Source: Acidovorax carolinensis (GTDB taxonomy: Bacteria > Pseudomonadota > Gammaproteobacteria > Burkholderiales > Burkholderiaceae_C). Taken from it: 64,000 nucleotides of DNA. The notes under the pieces were generated by a model that made no database searches, had not been told where the DNA came from, and worked only from the letters and a program-made list of their open reading frames with translations. Positions 46,978-54,847 of the stretch are shown here, piece after piece (the first letter of the stretch is position 1; the number at the start of each line of letters is the position of its first letter). The stretch spans positions 3,496,001-3,560,000 of the forward strand of contig NZ_CP021361.1 of assembly GCF_002157145.1 (NCBI RefSeq), read 5' to 3'. The position numbers were made by a program, and so were the translations under genes.

Positions 46978-47598
46978 ATGAAGACCAAGATTTCGCAGCT
47001 GGCAGCAGCCGCACTCCTCACCGCAGCCACCGCCTCCGTCGCGCATGCAGGTTTCGTTGGCCGAACTCTGCAAGCCTCTTATTACTATCCCGATCTGGCC
47101 ACACCGTATGGCTCGGCGACTGCAACGCCGGCAACGTTCACGGTCGGCAGCGCCACCGCCGTGGAAACGACGATCAATGTGGAAAACGTGACGCAAATTG
47201 CCGTGGATTTCACGGATAACAGCTTGCGTGTGGGTTTTACGACCACCCTCTTCAACCCCACCTGGAACGCGACGTCATTCAACGGCCTGGTTTTCGATCT
47301 GCTGACAGGAAGCGCGTTCTCATTGGCCTCGGCCAGCATCGATCCCAGCTCGACCTTCGGTGGATTCAATGCGTCACGGGTGGGCTTTAACGACAGTCGA
47401 CTCACTCTCGATTGGGGCGGCCTTTCCTACGTGGACGGAACCGCCCTGCTGATCAATTTCACTTCTGCGCCCGCCTCCGTGCCTGAGCCGGGTTCACTGG
47501 CGTTGCTGGCAATGGCACTGGCTGTGTCCGCGTACGTTGCAAGACAGAAGTACACCAAGGCTGGTGCGGGCGCCCGTCTGTCGTCCGCAGCGTCTTGA
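46978..47598 (+). CDS. PEP-CTERM sorting domain protein
   Basis: A 206-residue exported protein. The signal peptide MKTKISQLAAAALLTAATAS ends at VAHA, and the mature part is a Ser/Thr/Ala-rich beta-type domain of unknown fold. The C-terminus has VPEPGSLALLAMALAVSAYV then ARQKY: the PEP motif, a hydrophobic helix and a basic end that mark substrates of exosortase/EpsH systems linked to exopolysaccharide. ATG 46978 follows AAAGGAG. No exosortase gene is in the window. A ten-C tract lies in the upstream gap (46804-46813). Function is unknown beyond surface or biofilm association. Confidence 0.85.
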   Translation: MKTKISQLAAAALLTAATASVAHAGFVGRTLQASYYYPDLATPYGSATATPATFTVGSATAVETTINVENVTQIAVDFTDNSLRVGFTTTLFNPTWNATSFNGLVFDLLTGSAFSLASASIDPSSTFGGFNASRVGFNDSRLTLDWGGLSYVDGTALLINFTSAPASVPEPGSLALLAMALAVSAYVARQKYTKAGAGARLSSAAS

Positions 47599-47695
47599 TA
47601 GCCGGCGTTTAGTGGCTCTGGATGTGCAGATGGATTTCACGCCTGTGATGGCTGGATGAGCCAGATGGCGCTGCGCTCTCCACATCTCTCAAACC

Positions 47696-47750
47696 ATAAA
47701 AACGATAGCTGCATCCGCAACGCCATAAAGCGCTAGAGCCTCTTTTTACC
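47696..47750. repeat. Interspersed element A, copy 8 (intergenic)
   Basis: AAAACGATAGCTGC, a longer spacer, then ATAAAGCGCTAGAGCCTCTT TTTACC. It lies between the convergent PEP-CTERM and DUF4197 genes and could also act as a hairpin. The AAGCGCTA arm and CGATAGCTGC block match the 32278 copy. Confidence 0.7.
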
Positions 47751-47777
47751 GGAATATCAGAGTGCGCAGCGCGCAAC

Positions 47778-48473
47778 TTATTTCAACGCCCCAAACACCT
47801 TCTTCAAAATGGCGCTGCCCGCAGCCGCGGGGTTCTGGCGCAGCTGCTGCTCCTGCTCGCCGATCACCAGATACAGCCCATCCAGCGTCTTGCCGGTCAC
47901 GTACTGCTCGATGGTCGCGTCTTCCTTCTTCACCAGGCCAAAACCCGCCGCCTTGCCAGCAAAGGCGTTGTACTGCTGGGCCAGGCCGACCTTTTTCGTG
48001 GCCTGGGTGACCACCGGCAAAAACTTCTGGCCCAGCGGGGCACGGGTTTTTTCGGAAAAGAACTGCGTCACCGACGTGTCGCCGCCGGCCAGGATGTTCT
48101 TGGCGTCGGTCACCGTCATGTTGCGCACGGCGCCGACCAGCAGGTCCTTGCCCATGGGTACGGCGGCCTCGGCTGCGCGGTTGATCGAGGTTTCCAGCTC
48201 TTCAATGCGCTGGCCCTGGCCGAACTTCTTCATCAGCCTGGCGGCGTCGTTGAGGTAACCCGGCAGCGGGATGCGCACCTTGGGGTTGTTCAAAAACCCG
48301 CCAGACTGGCCCAGCAGGCCCACGGCCGCCAGCGCGCCCTGCTCCAGCGCGGCCTTGACGCCGCTGCTGGCGTCGGCATTGCTCAGGTCACCCAGCGACA
48401 GGGCCTGCGCCCGCGTGGTGGCCAGGAGGATCAGGGCGGCCAGGCCGGAGGTCTGGAATTGGCGTCGTTGCAT
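47778..48473 (-). CDS. DUF4197 family exported protein
   Basis: A 231-residue protein with a signal sequence (MQRRQFQTSGLAALILLATT ending RAQA) and a mature domain starting LSLGDLSNADASSGVKAALE. Conserved DUF4197 stretches are IPLPGYLNDAARLMKKFGQG, DLLVGAVRNMTVTDAKNIL and ATIEQYVTGKTLDGLYLVIG, with the C-terminal GSAILKKVFGALK. It is probably periplasmic and helical. The start is set at 48473 by the signal peptide, with GGAG upstream. Function is unknown in the family. Confidence 0.9.
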   Translation of the reverse strand: MQRRQFQTSGLAALILLATTRAQALSLGDLSNADASSGVKAALEQGALAAVGLLGQSGGFLNNPKVRIPLPGYLNDAARLMKKFGQGQRIEELETSINRAAEAAVPMGKDLLVGAVRNMTVTDAKNILAGGDTSVTQFFSEKTRAPLGQKFLPVVTQATKKVGLAQQYNAFAGKAAGFGLVKKEDATIEQYVTGKTLDGLYLVIGEQEQQLRQNPAAAGSAILKKVFGALK

Positions 48474-48549
48474 GGAAAGCTCCTTGGAGAAAAATCGAAT
48501 CACAACCCTCAGTGTGCGCCGTCTGTGCGCTGCGTGGTAGATGAACCCA

Positions 48550-49212
48550 CTACCCGAGCAGCGCCAGCAGCTCGCCCATGTCCGCCATCACATGCACGGC
48601 GCCAGCCGCGCGCAGCGCCTCGGGCGAGCCATGGCCCACGGGTGAGGGGCTATAGCCCACCACTGTGGCGCCCGCGGCCACGCCAGCGGCAACACCCGTG
48701 ACCGTATCTTCGACCACCAGGCAGCGCGCGGGCGGCACGCCCACGGCGGCCGCTGCCGCCAGATACACGTCGGGCGCGGGCTTGGTGGCCGGCATTTCGT
48801 GGCCACTGAAAATGCGGCCGGCAAAGTACGGCGCCAGGCCCACCTTTTCCAGCTGCATCTCGACCTTGAAGCGGTCGGCACCCGAGGCGCAGGCGATGCG
48901 CCCGCCCAGCCGCGCATGCACGTCGCGCACGGCATCGACGGCGCCCGCGATGGCCTGCAACTCAGCCTCCAGCCGCGCATTGCGGCGGGCGTAGAACTGT
49001 GCCATCCAGGCGTCGGTGAGCGGTCGGCCGGTGTGCGCCTCGATGCGCGCGGCCTCGCTGCGCACCGTCTTGCCAATGAACAGGCGCATGCACTCCTCGG
49101 GCGCCAGCGCCCAGCCGGCCTCGTTGAGCATGGTGCACAGCACGCCGTTGGTGATCGGTTCGCTGTCCACCAGCACACCGTCACAATCGAACAAAATTGC
49201 TTCAAATTTCAT
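48550..49212 (-). CDS. HAD-superfamily phosphatase/phosphomutase (subfamily IA)
   Basis: A 220-residue HAD-IA hydrolase: EAILFDCDGVLVDSEPIT (nucleophile Asp, residues about 8-12), helical cap, CASGADRFKVEMQL (motif II), KPAPDVYLAAAAAVG (motif III Lys) and VVEDTVTGVAAGVAAGATVV (motif IV). Close to YieH- or beta-phosphoglucomutase-type phosphatases; the substrate is not readable. The start MKFEAIL at 49212 is chosen by homology. The start codon lies at the edge of an element A copy that fills the gap to ychJ, so its ribosome site derives from the repeat. Confidence 0.88.
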   Translation of the reverse strand: MKFEAILFDCDGVLVDSEPITNGVLCTMLNEAGWALAPEECMRLFIGKTVRSEAARIEAHTGRPLTDAWMAQFYARRNARLEAELQAIAGAVDAVRDVHARLGGRIACASGADRFKVEMQLEKVGLAPYFAGRIFSGHEMPATKPAPDVYLAAAAAVGVPPARCLVVEDTVTGVAAGVAAGATVVGYSPSPVGHGSPEALRAAGAVHVMADMGELLALLG

Positions 49213-49261
49213 TGCTACTAGCGCTTTATCAATATGGGCTGCGATCCATTCTGGCTTCAAA
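49204..49261. repeat. Interspersed element A, copy 9 (fills ychJ-HAD gap, overlaps start codon)
   Basis: The plus strand reads ATTGCTACTAGCGCTTTATC, spacer, GGGCTGCGATCCATTCTGGC, TTCAAAT. It occupies the whole 49-base gap and extends over the first codons of the HAD gene. Confidence 0.65.
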
Positions 49262-49690
49262 TCAGCGGCTGTCGCCGTCCACGTAGTACCAGCGCCCATC
49301 TTCGCGCACGAAGCGGCTGCGCTCGTGCAGGCGCACGGCACGCCCGCCAGCACCAAGCCCTGCTGTGCGGTAGCGGGCCACAAACTCGACCTCGGCATGG
49401 TCGGCATCGAGCACGCGGTGGCTGCGCACCTCCAGGCCCAGCCAGTGCGCGCCGGGCTCGAAGTCCAGCGTGGCCGGGCGCTGGCTGGCGTGCCATGTAG
49501 CCAGCAAGTAATCGCGCCGCTGCAGCACGAAAGCGCTGTAGCGCGAGCGCATCAGGCGCTCGGCATCGGGCGCGGGCGTGGTGTCGAAATGCTCCACATA
49601 GCGGCCACAGCAGTCGGCATAGGCCAGGGGTTTGCGCCGCGGCGACAGGGCGCCGCAGGGGCATGGCATGGTGGACGAAGGCTGGGGCAT
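49262..49690 (-). CDS. ychJ: YchJ-family protein (UPF0225)
   Basis: A 142-residue protein with the SEC-C-like N-terminal [20 protein letters not shown], a zinc-binding cysteine set, followed by the NTF2-like domain of the YchJ group ([39 protein letters not shown]). The family is common in Proteobacteria but has no fixed function. A single SEC-C motif is present at the N-terminus; some family members have a second at the C-terminus. It is probably cotranscribed with the HAD gene downstream. Confidence 0.85.
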   Translation of the reverse strand: MPQPSSTMPCPCGALSPRRKPLAYADCCGRYVEHFDTTPAPDAERLMRSRYSAFVLQRRDYLLATWHASQRPATLDFEPGAHWLGLEVRSHRVLDADHAEVEFVARYRTAGLGAGGRAVRLHERSRFVREDGRWYYVDGDSR

Positions 49691-49784
49691 GGTGGGGCTG
49701 CGCTGGCAAAAGACAGGCCGATTATTGAACGTAGACTGCAGCCTGCGCGGCAGCCGCCGCCCAATACGAAGGTGATCGAAGGAG

Positions 49785-50261
49785 ATGCCGATGTTCTCGA
49801 TGAGCGTGCCGTGGTGGGAGTTCGTGCTGCGCGGGGTGGCGGTCTATCTGTTCCTGCTGGTGTTTTTGCGCCTGTCGGGCAAGCGCCAGACGGGGCAGTA
49901 CGAGCCCTTCGACCTGATCCTGCTGCTGATCCTGTCGAACGCGGTTCAGAATTCGATGAACGCAGGCGACAACTCGCTGGTGGGCGGGCTGATTTCTGCC
50001 AGCACGCTGATGCTGTGCCATGTGGCGCTGGCCCGGCTGGCCTTCCACTTCCCGCGCATCGGGCGCTGGGTGGATGGCAAGGCGCAGGTGCTGATCGAGC
50101 AGGGCCAGCTCAACGAGGCGCTGATGCGCAAGGAACTGCTGACCAGCAACGACGTGGAGGCCGCCCTGCGCGCGGGCGGTTGCCTGCAAGCGCACGAGGT
50201 GGAGCGCGCCACCATCGAGACCAACGGGCAGATCACGGTGGTGCTCAAGCGCCGGGGATGA
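49785..50261 (+). CDS. DUF421/YetF-family membrane protein
   Basis: A 158-residue protein with N-terminal helices ([20 protein letters not shown] and a second) and the YetF signature [20 protein letters not shown]. The cytosolic C-terminal part has [20 protein letters not shown] followed by [15 protein letters not shown] and an acidic/basic beta region. DUF421 proteins are found across bacteria and are tied to spore or envelope functions in Bacillus; here no role is known. The IS30 insertion lies 40 bp past its stop and has not damaged it. Confidence 0.88.
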   Translation: MPMFSMSVPWWEFVLRGVAVYLFLLVFLRLSGKRQTGQYEPFDLILLLILSNAVQNSMNAGDNSLVGGLISASTLMLCHVALARLAFHFPRIGRWVDGKAQVLIEQGQLNEALMRKELLTSNDVEAALRAGGCLQAHEVERATIETNGQITVVLKRRG

Positions 50262-50269
50262 GGTCAGTC

Positions 50270-50301
50270 GTATTTCAGACCATTATTGGGCTGTAGCGCT
50301 T
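50270..50301. repeat. Element A copy 10, left half (split by IS30)
   Basis: TATTGGGCTGTAGCGCTT abuts the left end of the IS30 element. With the right half at 52805-52842 it rebuilds one element A in the orientation of the 54707 copy. Confidence 0.7.
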
Positions 50302-50472
50302 GGCGGCCTCAATTCCGAAGTGCAACACCGAGAATTGAGGTCAAGATGACAAAGAAGAACTACCAGCATTTGAGCCAGAGCGAACGCCATGCGATAGCCT
50401 TGGGGCTGCAGCAAAAGCAAAGCCTCAGTGCCATAGCGCGGGCCTTGGGGCGCTGCAAGAGCACCATCAGCC

Positions 50473-50480
50473 GGGAATGC
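50473..50480. repeat. 8-bp target-site duplication of IS256, left copy
   Basis: GGGAATGC directly precedes the left inverted repeat; the same eight bases follow the right inverted repeat at 51870-51877. Eight to nine bp is the usual duplication for IS256-family elements. Confidence 0.88.
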
Positions 50481-51869
50481 GAGCCTGTCAGAAACTTTGT
50501 GTGTGAGGCATAGCATGTCAACAAGGAGCATGAATGCCACGCAAGACGAAGACAACCGCTGCGGCGGACAAGGCGGCGCAGCCGCAATTCTCAGCCGAGC
50601 TGCTGGAGCAACTCATCCCCGGGCCGGTAACGCCGGCCGAGCTCGAAGGCATCTTCCAGCAGTTCAAGAAGTCGGTTCTTGAGCGCGCCCTGGGCGCCGA
50701 GATGAGCCATCATCTGGGCTACACGCCCGGCCAGGCCAAGCCCGAAGGGGCTGGCGCCAATCACCGCAACGGCAAGAGCGCCAAGACGGTGCTGACCGAT
50801 GCGGGAGCGCTGCGCATCGACGTTCCCCGCGACCGCGAGGGCACTTTCGAGCCACAACTCATCGGCAAGCACGAACGGCGCTTCACCGGCTTCGATGACA
50901 AGATCATCGCCATGTACGCCCGGGGCATGACGGTGCGCGAGATCCAGGGCTTCCTGGCCGAGATGTACTCGGTGGACGTCTCGCCCGACCTCATCAGCAG
51001 TGTCACCGACGCCGTGATGAGCGAGGTCACGGCCTGGCAGACGCGCCCGCTGGAGGCGATGTACCCGGTGGTGTTCTTTGACGCGCTGCGGGTCAAGATC
51101 CGCGAGGATGGCGTGGTGCGCGCCAAGGCCGTGTACCTGGCGCTGGGTGTGCTGCCCGATGGCAGCCGCGACATCCTGGGCATCTGGATCGAGAACACCG
51201 AGGGTGCCAAGTTCTGGATGAAGGTGTTCAACGATCTGAGGACACGCGGCGTCCATGACATCCTGATCGCCGTCACCGACGGGCTCAAGGGTATGCCAGA
51301 GGCGCTGGGCGCGGTGTTCCCGGCCACGACGCTGCAGACCTGCATCGTGCACCTGATCCGCAATAGCCTGGACTTCGCAAGCTGGAAGGACCGCAAGAGC
51401 CTGGCGGCGGCCATCAAACCCATCTACACAGCAGTGAGCGCCGAAGCGGCCCAGACTGAGCTCGATGCGTTTGAAAAGGGGCCCTGGGGCCAGAAATTTC
51501 CCACGGTCGTGGGCGCCTGGCGCAGGGCCTGGGACAAGGTGATCCCATTCTTCGCCTTCCCGCCCGAGGTGCGACGCGTGATCTACACGACCAATGCGAT
51601 TGAAAGCGTGAATGCGCGGCTGCGCAAGATCATCAAGACCAGAGGACACTTCCCCAGCGACGATGCGGCCACCAAGCTGATCTGGCTGGCCCTGCGCAAC
51701 ATCACCGAGGACTGGGGGCGAGCAGCCAACCATTGGAAATCAGCGATGAACCAGTTTGCAATCCTCTACGAAGAACGATTCATGAAACCGAGCACGTAAG
51801 ATATCCAACCAGCTTCACGAAATCGGTGAAGGTTCAATGAGCCTCACACACGGAAATTCGGACACGCCC
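50481..51869 (+). mobile_element. IS256-family insertion sequence nested in IS30
   Basis: The 1389-bp element is bounded by 29-base imperfect inverted repeats (50481-50509 and 51841-51869; 22 of 29 positions match, sharing GTGTGTGAGGC at the inner end). GGGAATGC is duplicated on both sides. It encodes one complete transposase in the same direction as the host IS30 gene. Confidence 0.93.
50534..51799 (+). CDS. IS256-family (Mutator-type) transposase
   Basis: A 421-residue DDE transposase of the IS256/Mutator group. It begins MPRKTKTTAAADKAAQPQFS, with the catalytic Asp in YPVVFFDALRVKIREDG, the second in VTDGLKGMPEALGAVFP, and the Glu in IYTTNAIESVNARLRK. The family motif LQTCIVHLIRNSLDFASWKD is intact. 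Length is full, so the element is probably active. The transposase is flanked by well-defined ends and has no frameshift. Confidence 0.95.
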   Translation: MPRKTKTTAAADKAAQPQFSAELLEQLIPGPVTPAELEGIFQQFKKSVLERALGAEMSHHLGYTPGQAKPEGAGANHRNGKSAKTVLTDAGALRIDVPRDREGTFEPQLIGKHERRFTGFDDKIIAMYARGMTVREIQGFLAEMYSVDVSPDLISSVTDAVMSEVTAWQTRPLEAMYPVVFFDALRVKIREDGVVRAKAVYLALGVLPDGSRDILGIWIENTEGAKFWMKVFNDLRTRGVHDILIAVTDGLKGMPEALGAVFPATTLQTCIVHLIRNSLDFASWKDRKSLAAAIKPIYTAVSAEAAQTELDAFEKGPWGQKFPTVVGAWRRAWDKVIPFFAFPPEVRRVIYTTNAIESVNARLRKIIKTRGHFPSDDAATKLIWLALRNITEDWGRAANHWKSAMNQFAILYEERFMKPST

Positions 51870-51877
51870 GGGAATGC
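51870..51877. repeat. 8-bp target-site duplication of IS256, right copy
   Basis: GGGAATGC, identical to 50473-50480, directly follows the right inverted repeat. Confidence 0.88.
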
Positions 51878-52804
51878 CAACGCAATGCGGGCGCCAAGGC
51901 CTACACCTCCAAGTTCGCCCAGCAACGCAGCGACAGGCGCAGATGCTTTGCCCGTCCCCAGCCCAAACTGCACCGCGATGGACCTTTGTTCAAGATCGTT
52001 CGCGACTATCTGCTCCGGCACTGGTCTCCCCAGCAAATCGCTGGGCAGTTGAAGAAACTGCACCCTGACAACAAGCGCAAACAAGTGTCCCACGAGAGCA
52101 TCTACACCTGCATCTACGCCCAGCCCCGCGGAGAGCTCAAGAAGGAGCTGGTGGCCTGCTTGCGCATGGCCCGCGCCAAGCGCTGGCCGCGCTCCAAAGG
52201 CGAGGATCGGCGTGGGCAAATCACCGACCTGCTGAGCATCCATGTGCGCCCACCCGAGATTGAGGATCGTCAGTTGCCCGGGCACTGGGAGGGCGACCTC
52301 ATCAAAGGCAAAGGCAATGCCAGTGCCATTGGCACGCTGCTCGAGCGCACGACCCGCCTGGTGGTGCTGGTCAAGCTGCCGCACCCCAACCCGGCGACAG
52401 CGGCACATGTACTGCAGGCCTTCAGCGACAAGCTCAATGGCATTGCCAGCCCGATGCGCCAGAGCCTGACCTATGACCGTGGCAGTGAGATGGCAGAGCA
52501 TGCCAAGCTCACCGAGAACACGGGCATGAAGGTGTACTTCTGTGACCCCTACAGCCCCTGGCAGCGGGGCTCCAACGAAAACACCAATGGATTGCTGCGG
52601 CAGTACTTCCCCAAGGGGACTGATCTGAGCGGCTATAGCCAGGAGTATCTGGATGCCGTAGCCGATGAGCTCAATGGGCGCCCCAGGATGACTCTGGGGT
52701 GGAGCAAGCCCATTGAGGTTTATGCCGAACATTTGGCCCGGCTGACCCTACAGCCCGATTCAGTGCATTAATGAATATTTGTTGCACTTGGACTTGAATC
52801 CGCC

Positions 52805-52842
52805 CATACGCTTCAAGCGCCATAAGCTATCTATTAAATAGC
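52805..52842. repeat. Element A copy 10, right half (split by IS30)
   Basis: CATACGCTTCAAGCGCCATA then AGCTATCTATTAAATAGC follows the right end of IS30. The AAGCGC arm and GCTATC tail match the 54707 copy, so the insertion lies near the centre of the palindrome. Confidence 0.7.
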
Positions 52843-52850
52843 AAATTCCG

Positions 52851-53981
52851 TCAGGCCAGCGCGCGCTGGATGATGATCTTCTGCACATCGCTCGTGCCTT
52901 CATAGATCTGGCACACGCGCACGTCGCGGTAGATGCGTTCGACCGGGAAGTCGCTCACCACGCCGTAGCCGCCCAGGGTCTGGATGGCGGCGCTGCACAC
53001 GCGCTCGGCCATCTCGCTGGCAAACAGCTTGGCCATGGCGGCTTCCTTCAGGCAGGGGCGGCCCGCGTCGCGCAGCGCGGCGGCGTGCCAGATGAGCTGG
53101 CGCGCGGCCTCGATCTGCGTGGCGCAGTCGGCCAGGCGAAAGCCCACGGCCTGGTGGTTGAAGATGGCGGTGCCAAAGCTTTCGCGCTCTTTCGAATAGG
53201 CCAGCGCCGCATCGAAGCTGCTCCGCGCCATGCCCACGCTCTGCGCGGCGATGCCGATGCGCCCGCCCTCGAGCGCGCCCAGCGCGATCTTGTAGCCCTC
53301 GCCTTCCGCGCCGATCAGGTTCTCGGCCGGGATGCGGCAGTTGTCGAAATTGATTTGCGCGGTGTCGCTGCTGTGCTGGCCGAGCTTGTCTTCGAGGCGC
53401 GCCACCACGTAGCCAGGGTTGCTGGTCGGCACGAGGAAGGCGCTCATGCCTTTTTTGCCAGCACCTTTGTCGGTGACGGCGATGACGATGGCGACGTGGC
53501 CGTTTTGGCCGCTGGTGATGAACTGCTTGACACCGTTGATCACGTATTCGTCGCCCTGCTTGACCGCCGTGGTGCGCAGCGCGGAGGCGTCCGAGCCCAC
53601 ATGCGGCTCGGTCAGGCAAAACGCCCCGAGCATCTCGCCGCGCGCCAGGGGCGTGAGCCAGTCGCGCTTTTGCTGGGCGTTGCCGTAGCGCATGAGGATG
53701 GCGTTGACGGGGCAGTTGGTGACGCTGATGGCGGTGCTGGTGCCGCCGTCGCCGGCGGCGATTTCTTCGAGCACCAGCGCCAGCGTGACGTAGTCGAGAT
53801 TCGCGCCACCGAATTCCTCCGGCACACAGATGCCATAGGCGCCCAGCGCGGCCAGCCCCTGGTGGGCTTCCTTGGGAAAGTGGTGTTCCTTGTCCCAGCG
53901 CGCGGCGTTGGGCCACAGCTCGGTCTGCGCAAAGTCGCGCACGGCGTCGCGGATCATTTCCTGGTCTTGGGTCAGCAGCAT
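52851..53981 (-). CDS. Acyl-CoA dehydrogenase
   Basis: A 376-residue FAD-dependent acyl-CoA dehydrogenase of the short/branched-chain type. FAD and substrate motifs are AFCLTEPHVGSDASALRTTA, YVINGVKQFITSGQNGHVAI and, near the C-terminus, QTLGGYGVVSDFPVERIYRD followed by QIYEGTSDVQKIIIQRALA with the catalytic Glu. The start at 53981 is MLLTQDQEMIRD. It lies in a run of acyl-CoA genes on the same strand with an SDR and a thiolase; the exact substrate is unknown. Confidence 0.93.
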   Translation of the reverse strand: MLLTQDQEMIRDAVRDFAQTELWPNAARWDKEHHFPKEAHQGLAALGAYGICVPEEFGGANLDYVTLALVLEEIAAGDGGTSTAISVTNCPVNAILMRYGNAQQKRDWLTPLARGEMLGAFCLTEPHVGSDASALRTTAVKQGDEYVINGVKQFITSGQNGHVAIVIAVTDKGAGKKGMSAFLVPTSNPGYVVARLEDKLGQHSSDTAQINFDNCRIPAENLIGAEGEGYKIALGALEGGRIGIAAQSVGMARSSFDAALAYSKERESFGTAIFNHQAVGFRLADCATQIEAARQLIWHAAALRDAGRPCLKEAAMAKLFASEMAERVCSAAIQTLGGYGVVSDFPVERIYRDVRVCQIYEGTSDVQKIIIQRALA

Positions 53982-54033
53982 CGTTGTCTCCGGGTGTTGT
54001 GGTGTGTCTTGGATGTCGAGCCCGCAGCAGCCC

Positions 54034-54705
54034 TCACCACGAGGCGCAGGGCGTGCCGTCGCGCTGCAGGAATTGGCCCTTTTGCGCAGGTGTGAGCCGG
54101 GCAAGCGTGGCGCGCATGGCGGCCACGCTCTCTGGCGCGGTGAGCGGGGCCTGCTCTCCGCCCATGTCGGTCTGCACCCAGCCGGGATGCAGCGCCACCA
54201 GCGTGGCCTTTGGGTAGTCGTGCTGGGCGCTGGCCACGGCCATGTTGAGCGCGGCTTTGCTGACGCGGTAGAGCCAGGTGTGGCTGCCGGTCGCGCCGCC
54301 GATGCGGCCCAGTTCGCTGCTGATGAAGGCAAAGCGCCCTTGCGCGGCCTCAACCAGCGGGGCGACCTGCGGGATGGCCTGCATGGCGCCCAGCACGTTG
54401 GTGTGCATGACGCGGTCGAACTCGTCCTGCGTTGGCGGCGAAAGCGCCGTGCCATGGCCCATGACGCCCGCCACGTAGATCGCGGTGTCGATTTTTTCAC
54501 CGTCCAGCATCCAGGCCAGGCCGCTGACGCTGGCGGGATTGGCCACGTCCACGGTCAGCACGTTCTCGACACCGAGGGCCTGCAGGCGCTCGCGCCCGGC
54601 CGCGTCGCGCGCGGTGGCCAGCACACGATCGCCCGCGGCCACATACTGGCGCGCGAACTCCAGGCCCAGGCCGCGCGAGGCACCGATGATCAGGACATTT
54701 GACAT
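54034..54705 (-). CDS. SDR-family oxidoreductase
   Basis: A 223-residue short-chain dehydrogenase. Cofactor motif LIIGASRGLGLEFARQYVAA (GxxxGxG), NADP-type TARDAAGR after strand 2, active-site FISSELGRIGG (Ser) and WLYRVSKAALNMA (Tyr-x3-Lys). The family covers carbonyl reductases and CsgA-like proteins; the substrate cannot be read. It lies between the acyl-CoA dehydrogenase and the thiolase. The start is MSNVLIIG at 54705. Confidence 0.9.
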   Translation of the reverse strand: MSNVLIIGASRGLGLEFARQYVAAGDRVLATARDAAGRERLQALGVENVLTVDVANPASVSGLAWMLDGEKIDTAIYVAGVMGHGTALSPPTQDEFDRVMHTNVLGAMQAIPQVAPLVEAAQGRFAFISSELGRIGGATGSHTWLYRVSKAALNMAVASAQHDYPKATLVALHPGWVQTDMGGEQAPLTAPESVAAMRATLARLTPAQKGQFLQRDGTPCASW

Positions 54706-54706
54706 G

Positions 54707-54757
54707 AAATAGGCCTCCAGCGCTTATTCAGCAAGCGCAAGCAGCTATCAATTAAGG
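54707..54757. repeat. Interspersed element A, copy 11 (intergenic)
   Basis: AAATAGGCCTCCAGCGCTTA, short spacer, CAAGCGCAAGCAGCTATCAA. It is the reverse orientation of the 32278 copy and begins within two bases of the SDR start codon. Confidence 0.78.
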
Positions 54758-54847
54758 AGTTACTTATGGGCCGCAGCACAGGCTGCTGCAGCCCACAAAA
54801 CAGGAAGGTTTCGCCAGCGCCTGCTGGCCGGACAGGCCCTGCCGCCC

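Larger units (their letters stand above)
50346..52771 (+). pseudogene. IS30-family transposase, split by the IS256 insertion
   Basis: The 5' part (50346-50480) reads MTKKNYQHLSQSERHAIALG with a helix-turn-helix (ALGRCKSTISRE). The 3' part resumes at 51878 in the same frame and has the DDE core: LPGHWEGDLIKGK (Asp), QSLTYDRGSEMAEH (Asp), SPWQRGSNENTNGLLRQYF (Glu). Removing 50481-51877 gives one 342-residue transposase with no stop or frameshift. The gene is broken now only by the IS256 element, so the insertion is recent. Confidence 0.9.
50302..52804 (+). mobile_element. IS30-family insertion sequence, interrupted by IS256
   Basis: Imperfect inverted ends are seen: GGCGGCCTCAATTCC-GAAGTGCAAC at 50302 and, reversed, GGCGGATTCAAGTCC-AAGTGCAAC ending at 52804. 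Without the nested IS256 and one copy of its target duplication the element is 1106 bp, a normal IS30 size, with one transposase gene filling it. A target duplication of 2-3 bp, usual for the family, is not clear. It has landed inside an element A palindrome. Confidence 0.85.

Noticed and set aside
51837..52068. Short frames between the IS256 right end and the IS30 remnant
   Set aside because: They are out-of-frame reads of the IS30 transposase gene and the IS256 end.
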